A stretch of DNA of 64,000 bases, from assembly GCF_000276665.1 (NCBI RefSeq), contig NW_004955459.1, positions 14,421,796 through 14,485,795 of the forward strand, in the 5' to 3' direction. The translations under genes and the position numbers were made by a program. Of this stretch, positions 49,099 to 58,410 are shown piece after piece (within the stretch, counting starts at the first letter, position 1; each line of letters opens with the position of its first letter). The notes beneath the pieces were generated by a model. That model ran no database searches and was not told the origin of the DNA. It saw only the letters and a program-made list of their open reading frames with translations. This DNA comes from Chinchilla lanigera. Lineage: Eukaryota > Chordata > Mammalia > Rodentia > Chinchillidae.

Positions 49099-49110
49099 AA
49101 AGTTAAGATT

Positions 49111-49320
49111 AATGTCCCTCTCCTGCACACCAGGCTACTACTTCTCTTCTCATTTAATGTTCCATTCTACTGAATTATAATTGGTTGTATATCATTTAGT
49201 TATGTTTTGCTTTCTAACTAGAATGTAAATGTTTTAGGAGGGCTGGAAACAAGTATTTTAGCATTGCCAGGTCCTGGCATCTAGAGGCACTCAAACTTGA
49301 TAGCTATTTGTAATCAATGC
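49111..49320 (+). repeat. Possible L2/MIR fragment
   Basis: 'ctttctaactagaatgtaaa' and 'gcattgccaggtcctggcat' followed by 'gaggcactcaa' recall the L2 3' end. Weak. Confidence 0.4.
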
Positions 49321-50450
49321 TTATAATTTTATGTAGCTTGAACATTTATTTTGAGAATATGGTTAACTGCCTCACACCAGAAGTCAGGCTTAGTCATCTT
49401 TAACACTGTTTTTAACTCATCTTTCTCCTACTTCCTCTCTATGGTGCATTCTATATAGCAGCACCCTGACATCAGCCTCCCTATAGGACACGCAGATTCA
49501 CTGTATGAGACTCTCTGCACTTACTCCTATAACTTGCATGGCTTGCATTAATGTACTGAAGTGCCTACTCTAAAATCATAGCAGGACTCAGAGCAGCCAT
49601 GTCTGCTTGCTTTAAACGCACGAGTACTGGGGAGTTATACCACCGTGTGAGAACCCTGCTTGGATAAGATCCTGGACTGCAATAAAGGCTTTGGTAGAAA
49701 GGTCCTGCTCTTTCTCTGGTGTCCTACATGTTGATTGAACACAGTAACCCCATGATCCTCCTGCTGGTCCACTTTGATACCATTATTCTTTTGTGCATCT
49801 GTAGGTAACGTGCTATTCCTTTTATTTTATGGCTTTATTGGACTGCCTCTTCCTGTCTCATCTAACAGATCAGTGTGGGCTTAATATTACTCTTAGTACA
49901 AACTCTCCTAAAGAATTCCTATGAGTGAACTGAATACACATGAAACATGACCTTGAAGGACACCAACCAGTCTTAACAAGGTTCCTATCAGAGGGGTATG
50001 TGGCCTTGTGTAGTTATCCACCAGGATAAAGACATATCCCAGGTAAAACACATCACAAATACCCACAACCACCTCCACTGGAATGGTAGGGTTTATAACT
50101 GCTCGGCCAAGAAAGTCCTCAAGACCAAAGTAGAAGAACAATTTAAAACTATTATTTGGAATGGCAGTACAGTGCTTAATCTCCAGCAAGAAAGACAAAT
50201 AGTTCCCAGAACTAAGACACTCTTAGAAATTTGATTACATTAAGTAAATACCAACAAATATTAACATAACTGAAAAAAAAGCACCTAAAAAGGAAAGATA
50301 AGCATAGACATGGACAAATCAACCAGAAAGGTAGAACACATACCCTCTAGGAGTAGTAGCACTGTGACTAATGAGTCCCAAAAGCAAGTTCTTTGGAAAA
50401 GTCTTCTCTGACAATAAAGATGGTGCATCCAAATATTAAGATCCCCTACA
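49321..50450. other. Unassigned sequence, possible LTR-like part at 49480-49740
   Basis: An AATAAA hexamer at 49681 is followed by 'ggctttggtagaaaggtcct', which looks like the R-U5 part of an LTR, but no second LTR or primer site is evident. Frames at 49908 (minus, 96 codons) and 49998 (plus, 78 codons) overlap and have no recognised domain. Confidence 0.3.
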
Positions 50451-50454
50451 GGTA

Positions 50455-50575
50455 GCATGGCGGGACATAAATGTAATCCTAGCACTCTGGCAGACTGTGC
50501 CAAGTGGATCATAAATTGCAGCCCAGCTAGTCCTTTTAGTTAGACAGTGTCTCAAAATTTAAAAGTAAGACATTT
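50455..50575 (+). mobile_element. Diverged B1-like SINE
   Basis: Old B1 order: 'gtagcatggcgggac', 'gtaatcctagcactctgg', 'gtggatcataaattgcagcc', 'agacagtgtctcaaaattta'. Confidence 0.65.
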
Positions 50576-51600
50576 TTGAAGTTTGTCAACAAGGCTATGT
50601 GTAGATCAGCCAACAGACTCTATACCTGTATTATTTTTTAAATTTTAGTTGATTAGAACATGTGTGCTAATGTAGATAATATTTACATTCCTTCTGTGGA
50701 GGTGGTAAGGCACAAAACACATCTTAATACTTTTTTTCATCACTTTTCCTTCCCTTCCTCCCACATCTACCCATCAGGGGCTGCCTTTTTCCTACTGCTG
50801 CTCACTATAATTTGAAACAAAGAAATAAACACTAAGGATAGATAATACTGACAGGTGGTACTTGTAGGTTTTCTTGAAAACAGATCATCTCTAAGGGACT
50901 GATCAACTCCGGGCAGCATTACAAAATTAAGATGGGACCTTGGCAATTTGTGGCCATATTAAAAGATTTCCACCCCTTGAGTCCTCTGAGAATGGGCAAT
51001 CACAGACAGTGTATCTGTGGTCTTCTCTCTGTGGTCTAATTATTTTATTTAATGGACATAATGGTGCCCTTATCCACCACCCACACTATAACTACATAAT
51101 TAATTAATTAATTAATAAAACATGAATGGATTCTTCTGGACTAGGCTTTAGTCAGTGCTCATTAATGTGGCAAAATTACTTCTTTCAAAAGTCTTTATGC
51201 TTCAGAGCTGTAATTGACTTTTCACCTCCACAATATTTTTTGTTTCATTCAGACAATTAGCTTGATTTATATTTTCATTAGGCATTTATTCTGAAAACAG
51301 AATCATTTAAAAGTTTTCTTTCCTCTTTAGAAATAACTTATGAACATTTTTCATAAAGAAAATTTTGAATAAAGTTATTTCCTGAAGATTTCTGTACTAT
51401 TGACAAGTAGGCAAAAATTTAAACGGTGTTGGGGCAAAGAAATCTTATATTTCCCTTTATAGCTCAGTAATCATTCTGATCCATTTTTTAAGGCATTATT
51501 TCCTGTCAGGTCACCTTTAGCCCAGGCTTGATGGTCAAAATTGTTAGGCTATAGATAAAACTTCATAATTGGTAACCCCTACAGAAAGTTATACTGTTTG
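50576..51600. other. Repeat-poor, AT-rich sequence
   Basis: Contains a (TTAA)n run at 51098-51119. The segment 51130-51400 is rich in homeodomain-like TAAT cores and could be a conserved element. No gene recognised. Confidence 0.3.
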
Positions 51601-51621
51601 AGGACTTTTCCCATATTTCGA

Positions 51622-51697
51622 TTTTTTTTTTTGATTGAACTCATGACCTCTGCCTTGCCAGGCAAGCACCTATGCCACTGAGCTACATCCCCGGCCC
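51622..51697 (-). mobile_element. ID/BC1-type SINE, slightly shortened
   Basis: Minus-strand ID with 'gggccggggatgtagctcag' at the head and a short T run (tail) at 51622-51632. The usual ggtacc before the tail is missing. The flanks 'ccatatttcgatttt' (left) and 'cctatatttttgaaa' (right) are a degraded target duplication. Confidence 0.8.
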
Positions 51698-51867
51698 TAT
51701 ATTTTTGAAACATAGATCACAATGGTAGCCTCAAGACCTACTCACGTGGATCTCAAAATTGAGCCAGTATATTATACACATGTACAAATTTGCCAAAATG
51801 AAACCTATTGATGTGTCTAATAAATGAAGTATGCACTAATAAGAAAAGGTGTGAAACCAAAATAGTG

Positions 51868-51985
51868 GAAGGAAGGAAGGGAGGGAGGATGGAAGGAAGG
51901 GAGGGAGGATGGAAGGAGGAGAGGAAGGGAGGTACAGAGGGAGGGAGGAAGGGAAATAGGGAGAGAGGGAAGGAATGAAGGAAAA
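51868..51985. repeat. GGAA/GGGA purine-rich microsatellite
   Basis: Homopurine tract made of ggaa, ggga and gatg units, with the unit 'gggagggaggatggaaggaa' occurring twice. The Pro/Ser-rich antisense frame at 51753-52085 is a by-product. Confidence 0.92.
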
Positions 51986-52131
51986 CTTTAGCCATTTGTA
52001 GAATTATTTGAAAAAGATGAAAACTTCTCATTTCTGGATTCCAACTACAAAATCCTGACTCAGTCAGTATGGTGGGGAGCCACAAAATTATTATTTTTTA
52101 GCTATCTCTTTTTAAAATAATTCTTAATTAC

Positions 52132-52310
52132 ATTAAGCTTTTATTTATTTATTTATTTACTTTGAGACAGGTTTTCATTATGCAGTTCAGGCTGGCCATA
52201 AGTTCACTTTGTAGCCAAACCTGGCCTCGAACTCGCAATGATCCTCCTGCCTCAGCCTCCCAAGTGCTGTGATTACAGATGTAAGCCCCCACGCTGGCTC
52301 TAAATTAAGT
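52132..52310 (-). mobile_element. B1 SINE
   Basis: Minus-strand B1 with the (TTTA)n tail at 52139-52160, 'tttgagacaggttttcatta', 'caggctggccataagttcac', 'ctggcctcgaactcgcaatg' and 'cctcagcctcccaagtgctg'. The two 'ctggcc'-containing segments reflect the rodent B1 internal duplication. The flanks 'attaagctttt' and 'attaagttttc' are a likely target duplication. Confidence 0.88.
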
Positions 52311-53221
52311 TTTCTTAAGTGATGTATATATACTAACAGTTATAAATATTAATAGGGTAATATCTGATGTTTTGAAAACAAGCATTCTTACAAATTCACA
52401 GGTATCTGTGGTGTTTCCTGCTTGAGGTCCAGATTTTAAACTTTCACTTTTGATTTCTGAGGAAAGAAATGTGACCAAATGCCAGAAACTGCCTAAGGTT
52501 TCACTTTTGTCCTTATAAGCTTCTGGATTTATTGCACTATTGGAGGTAAAACCTACCTCTGACCAAGTTCGTTCTGCTGTTCAGTATCTCTGGGGAATTA
52601 GCACAGGACACCTCTAGGATAGCAAAATCCATGGATGCTCAAGTGCCTTGTATAAAACACTGTCCTATTTGCATATAACCCATACATATCTTCCCATATA
52701 TTTTAAATCATCTCTGAATGACTTATAATACCAAATAGAATATAAATACATGTCAAAAAGTTATTATACTGCATTGTTTAAAAAATAATGACAAGAAAAA
52801 TGTCTTTAGTACAGAGGATTTTTTTTTTCATGAATATTTTCAGCGTGCAGTTAGTTCAAACGATAGATGTGGAATCCTTGGATGCAAATTTATACAAAAC
52901 CCCCACCAGTGCTCACTTTCCGGGGCGCATTTTACCCATAGCCATTTCATTTTTAGCTACAAAATTCTACCTACTGCTTAGAACCTACAAAATGCATTAT
53001 TCTCTCTGCGGGCTTCTTTGGAGCCGTCACCCGAATTTATTCCGTGAGCAGTGCTGCCACCTTCTGATTTTCAGTTGAAAATGTCTATTTAAAAGTTTGC
53101 TTTCAGTGAAATGCATCGCATGCTCGGCAAGTATTTATTTTAACATTCTTTTCTTCATGACTTTCCCTCTCCCTTGGGCCTCTTCTTGCAGATGCCACTT
53201 ATTATTTCTTGTTTGCGCATT
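52311..53221. other. Repeat-free sequence, candidate conserved non-coding element at 52780-53110
   Basis: The segment 52780-53110 holds more CpGs than its surroundings ('ccggggcgcattttac', 'ctgcgggcttctttgg', 'gccgtcacccgaatttattc'), and I recognise no repeat. A 96-codon frame at 52788-53078 covers it but has no domain and starts in a T-rich run. A conserved regulatory element is more likely than an exon. Confidence 0.3.
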
Positions 53222-53257
53222 CCTAATCACAGCCCTAATCACAGCCCTAATCACAGC
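53222..53257. repeat. 12-bp tandem repeat, three copies
   Basis: Three exact copies of cctaatcacagc. A 12-bp unit keeps the reading frame, so frames on both strands show four-residue repeats (Asn-His-Ser-Pro on plus). Confidence 0.95.
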
Positions 53258-55880
53258 CCTCAGCATTTTATAAACTCTGTCCCAGGGAAACCACCCTCCT
53301 CCCTTTGTTGGTCTAGCACCATGTGCCAAAGAAACACACAAAAGATTTCAAAGTTTTCCTGGGACTGGGTTGATTTTCAAAGGCTAATTCAAAAGTAACT
53401 TACCACCCCTAGTGCATACAGTCTTTTTGCGAAATTTGTTTAAAGAATTCCTTTGTTTTAGCTATTCAGTGCTACCTAGCAGATATTTTACCCTCAAAAA
53501 TCCCTTCCATATTTGTTATTTTATAAAACCCAACTATACCGAATGAAATAATGTATGTGCACTTTCCTTCAGAGGGACTAGTAGATCACTAGAGCTTTTT
53601 AGATGTAGAGAATATGTAATTAAATGTAATCCCATGATTTTACCCTAGAGAAAGGTTAACTGCTGGTTCAAAATCTTACTTAAGTGAAAGAACTGGGATG
53701 TTCTTCAAATCCAGTTCACGTCACCTGGACAACTCTTGCCTAAATCATCTAAACATCATCTATGGAGCGTTTCTGTGTCCAGTGGACGAGAACAGCACTT
53801 CAGCTCACCAAGTCTGGTTCAAGGCTCTATTCCTGAGGCCAACCCAAGCACGAATGCTTCTAATCAGGTGGAGAAACAACCCTGTCTTTCAAAATAACGG
53901 ACACGGAGAATAGTCACCCTCCTCCTGGAGTCACATAAACAGCAAAGGAAGAAAAAAAACATAAGTGAGTCTCAAACTAGAGTTTGACCTCCGAGCTCAG
54001 CAATGTTTTCAAATTCTCGGGGCCCTGAGTTAAGAGTGTAGGCAGGCTAGAAATGTGGTCCTGAGAAGACAGTGCCAGTCTTCTCCTCCAAGTCATTCCG
54101 TGGGATAAAGGGGCCTTGAGTCTTCTCTCTACCTGCCCTCTGCCTCACCACCCTTCCACTTTAACAGACTCCGAGGCAGGAAGTCTGGCAAGAACCTGTT
54201 CATTTCTAAGCAACTCTACCTGGATTCTCAAACTTTCAGAACAGAGAAGGAGCCTGCAGATGAAAAACTAACTCCTGTTCGTACAGTTGCCATTCGTCTA
54301 TTTGCACCACTGAGTTCTTTACTCACGGGTAAATGAAGTGATGGTCTCAGTTTCACGATGTAAAATTAAATACTATTTCTTCCTCTTAGGATTAGTGTGG
54401 TAATTAAAGGAGGGTTTTTAATTGAATTGCTGATTACAGTAAGAGACAGATAAGAGACAATAAACCGTGACTTTCACTGTAAATATTTTTATTTTTTGGT
54501 ATTACTATCATCTCAAAATACTATTGCAACATTGGTGGGTTCTGTCAGTAGTACGTTTGGAACTGCCTCTGTTCTGTATTTTATAAGTCTTTTATTATAA
54601 AAATTTCTAAATAATTTGTACAATGAAAGCTGGTTGAATTTGAGCAACCATGAAGGAATGATATATTGGTTTTTCTGAGTGACTGTTTGATTGAAATTAT
54701 CCTTTAGGAAAAGTACTTTCACAATTCCCTGGATCCACTTGAAAAGCAGCGGTGGCCAGTGGTTACAGCACATAGCTGGTATAGGAATACGACCTGCTAC
54801 TTCTCTGAGGGTTCCTTTTATTTTTATCCTTTAAAAATAACTTGCTGGATCATACATGGTATCCAATCCTTCCTTATTAACTAGAAACTAAATGAGCACT
54901 GGAGAAATTTAATTGAAAGTGATACTCTGAATGCTAATAAGCCTCTGGTCAGGAGGGAGATTGATGTTCCCAGCTGCAAACCTAGCCTCCAGCAGTCTCT
55001 GAGGACCTTGGCACCAGAGGCGGCCTAAGCTTCTGTTTACTGCTGCTGCCTCCCTTGCAGGCTCACTGCTAGAAGATCTTCACTCCCTCCACCTGCTCAC
55101 TGAACTCCTAATTCATGCATCTGCCTCAAGAGCCTCCTGCCCACCCGTCCTGCAGCACGTTGTTATACGGATGAACATCAAAACTCTGACTAAACTTTTA
55201 AGAAACATGAAAAGGGTGTTTCAGGGAAAAGAGGGGTATAAACATTTGGATCCTTGCATTTTCCATGAAAAAATCCAGAAAAGTATTCTTTACTTTGCTA
55301 AATGTCTTTCTAAAGGCATGTGTGAAGACAGAAGGTGCATTATTCAAATTAAATCTCTTTATGTTGCAAGGGGGTTCCTATTCTCAAAGCTTGATGTCAG
55401 AGGATCTAACTGCATTTGGGTCTTTGAACACAACTTTTTATAAAATGGTTCCAGTACTGTAAACATGTTATTGGGTTTTCCTTTTTCCTTTGCCATTTAA
55501 AACACGGACGTCCTGCTGTAATCTAAAGAGTGTTCAGTTGAAGCAAAGTGTTGCTATTACCATGGCCAATAATGATTTTCATTACATTGTTTCTGAATAT
55601 ATTTTAAATAGCATAATAAAAAGAACAATATTAAAATACCAACAACGTAGACAAAAACAAAACAAAGTGTATAGACATTTATTTCCTACTTTCCATTCAT
55701 TTCATATTTTTCCATAATTGAAACTCAAAATTATTAAAATAGGAAAAATTTTCAGTAGCTTTAGAAACAAATGTGTCAATAAAAAAATGAAAAAAAGTGA
55801 TGAATTTGAGCTACTGAAAACAGTGCCGCTATGTCTAACTTGAACTGCTTTGTTCATCAGCTGCTCCTGGGAAACTTGAA
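53258..55880. other. Unassigned sequence with several CpG-containing patches
   Basis: About 2.6 kb with no recognised repeat apart from a weak MIR-like trace at 54310-54460. The patch 53700-54070 contains CpGs ('cacgtcacctgg', 'aacggacacgg') and 54950-55160 is GC-rich. Frames of 71-90 codons have no domain. Confidence 0.3.
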
Positions 55881-55884
55881 TTCC

Positions 55885-56075
55885 TTATATATAAGAGGAG
55901 TTCAAAGCTACAGGTAAAATGTGAATTTCTATTTGTATATATTTGCAGTATGTAATGGCTACATTCCCTATGAGGTTTTGGTACATGTCCATAATGTATT
56001 TTAATTTGTTTTTCACTGTCTTCCTCTCTCTTCCTCCTCCCTCCATCCCCTTCCTTTTTACAAAATATTAATGTG
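55885..56075 (-). mobile_element. L1 3'-end fragment
   Basis: The order 'tatttgcagtatgtaatggc', 'tacatgtccataatgtattt', 'ttgtttttcactgtcttcct' and 'tttacaaaatattaat' is shared with 58450-58595, which is the 3' end of the large L1 in this window. Confidence 0.7.
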
Positions 56076-56084
56076 AAAGTTTCA

Positions 56085-56247
56085 GACTCACATATGTAAA
56101 CATCGTATTGTCTTCCTAGTGTCAGAATCTGACAGAGTAAATAAAACCCAAAAGGTACAATAGGTACTGTGAAAGGGAGAGACATTGCTCAAAGGGAAGG
56201 AACAACTGGAAAGGAGAAAAAGTAAGAAAGAAGGAGGGGGAAAGAAA

Positions 56248-56306
<59 letters not shown>

Positions 56307-56755
56307 AGGATAGCTGCGATAATTGTACTGCAGATGTCTATTGGTTTATTGAAAGGAATAATGAATGCTTAAATTTTTTTGACCAATTTTGCATGCTTAT
56401 ATCTGGTAATCTGAATAACTAATTTGAAGAGAACAACGTACAATATAGCAACCCTTGTTGAACTCCTACCATCTTGTTTAGTGAAGCTCTGTATCATTCC
56501 TAATTTTTAAATTATTTTTTGTTCTCTATAAAGGTTTGATCAATCTTGCATTCTTATATCTGGTAATCTGAGATGATATCAGAAGTTGAAGATAACAATA
56601 TGTAATATAACAACCACTCTTAGTTCCTATCATTTTGTTTTGAAACCCTGTATCATTTGTATTGTTTTTATGTTGTTTTTGTTTTTGTCTGTTGCTATTT
56701 TGTTATAGTTTTTATTTATTTCCTTTAGAATAAAAATTTTAAAAAAGAATAAAAT
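56085..56755 (+). mobile_element. Inverted (twin-primed) copy of the unnamed retroelement family
   Basis: 56330-56755 is the reverse complement of 7110-7497, with the A-rich tail at the right end, and again shows two units about 157 bp apart (from 56402 and 56559). 56105-56175 matches 7500-7570 in the opposite sense. The two breakpoints correspond to adjoining positions of the family, as expected if the 5' part was inverted during insertion. A (TA)n(GA)n microsatellite lies between the two parts. Confidence 0.55.
56256..56306. repeat. (TA)n(GA)n compound microsatellite
   Basis: About 12 TA units followed directly by 13 GA units, preceded by an A-rich purine tract. Confidence 0.95.
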
Positions 56756-57055
56756 ATTCTTGGTTTGCTTACCGGGCTAGTAAGTACTGAGAGAGATTTT
56801 ATCCAGTGCCCTACCTTGAGTATGTGCTTGCAACTATTACAATGAGCTTCCTGCCTCTGGTAGACCTACATAACAAACACAAGAAGAGTTTGGTTTGTTT
56901 AAATGCCTGTTAAGACATCCAGTGTGTAAGGATAATTGAACAGAAATGATTTCAGCTAAGTGCCTCTATGATTCAGCTTGGAAATGCTAAATCAGTGGCC
57001 AAAAGCCTCAGATAAGCCTGGCATCTCAGAATATTTACATAAGATATGTATGAGT
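56756..57055. other. Unassigned sequence
   Basis: Nothing recognised. Confidence 0.4.
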
Positions 57056-57205
57056 GTGTGTCTCTCTCTTTATCCATCTCTATCTCTATTATCTCTGTCT
57101 CTGTCTCTGTGTCTATCTCTATCTCATCTCTATCTCTATCTCCATCTCATCTCTATCTCTCTCCACCTCTACCTTTCTCCCGTTCTACCCTTCTACCTGT
57201 CCATC
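57056..57205. repeat. CT/CTAT-rich compound microsatellite
   Basis: Pyrimidine-rich array of TCTCTA and TCTG units. The Ser/Leu-rich frame at 56978-57256 is a by-product. Confidence 0.92.
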
Positions 57206-58405
57206 TATCTGTGCATTTATAGAGAGACTTTAGCGCAGTGTATCCTGAACATGTGAATGCTCAGTGAACGCTAGCCACCTTCCTCAACACACGTTATCCT
57301 AATATCAACAACTTTGGGTGTCACAGGGAGCAGCTCAGACTTTCCTTTAGAGGAGATGCAGAACACTGCAGAACAGTTGCATCATCAAATGTGATCTCTT
57401 CCCCTGGGAACTGTGGCAAAGATGGATCTAAAGGGCAAGACCGAGACAGCGAGATCATACAGCAGCCTGTCAACTACCCAGAGCAGTAGTGAGCTTGATG
57501 TAGAGCAGGAGTGCTGGGAGATGCAAAGGAGAAGTAAACAGGCTTTGAAAGTGTTTCAAAATCAAAACTAGAAGTCGGTAAAAGCCTGGACTTGGTCATT
57601 GACATGGGCAGAGGAGGAAGAGATGACCCAGCTTTCTAGCACAGATGACTTGGTAGAGAGTAGAGCCAATCTACGTTTCTGGAAAAATATACCTTTTCTA
57701 CCATATGTCCCTTGTCCAAATCCCATTAGAATATCAGGATTCACAGTGCTGTTTGAGTCTATCTTTTTATAAGAGTATTCAGAGGGAAAGTTTACCGGTG
57801 GGTTAAAGCCTGCAGCTTCCACTGTACCACCATTATTGTTGTGCTGAGTTTTGTCATTAGCAATTTATTTACTTGGACATGACAAATTAGGTCATTAATG
57901 CTTACTGTAAATGAGTTTATTCATTGTTTTCCTGAGGCTTTGTACATTTATCCCTAGAAAGGATAGAGAACTGAACAAGAGAAATAACAGTCAAAGAAAA
58001 AGGGTAGTAAAAATGAAGATGGGGTATAGCAAGATTGTATTTTGTTTCACAGCACTAATCCATAAGTTCCATAAATTACCCCACAAGCCTTCAATGAGGG
58101 CAGCTACAAAACAGGAAAATAGGTCAGCATGCTTTAAGTCTCTCTGACAGATTTGGTCTCAGTGAAGGGAGTGTTGGTTCTTCCTACTCTACGTTCCTGA
58201 AGAGATAGGGTTGAAATGAACTGAAGTGGTTGACAGAAGCCTTGCCTAAATTTGACCCAAAAAAGAGAAATTGATTCATTGTTTCTTTGGTGTTGTATAT
58301 TTTTCAGTTCACATTCTTTCCTTGCTTGAACTTGCTCCTAACTTCCTATCTCCCAACTTCCAGCAATTAGGTTCTGTCAATTCAGGTTAAATCTTTAACA
58401 AAAAT
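57206..58405. other. Unassigned sequence
   Basis: No repeat recognised. Frames at 57568 (minus) and 57911 (plus) have no domain. Confidence 0.4.
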
Positions 58406-58410
58406 TTCAT

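Noticed and set aside
49998..50234. 78-codon plus frame considered as a possible ribosomal-protein retrocopy
   Set aside because: I compared its order of residues mentally with several ribosomal proteins and found no convincing match. An overlapping 96-codon minus frame is equally open.
51753..52085. 110-codon minus frame rich in Pro, Ser and Phe
   Set aside because: It is the antisense translation of the GGAA/GGGA microsatellite.
53174..53398. Plus frame with a repeated Asn-His-Ser-Pro motif
   Set aside because: The motif is entirely due to the 12-bp tandem repeat at 53222-53257; nothing else in the frame suggests a protein.
56978..57256. 92-codon Ser/Leu-rich frame
   Set aside because: It is the translation of a CT/CTAT microsatellite.
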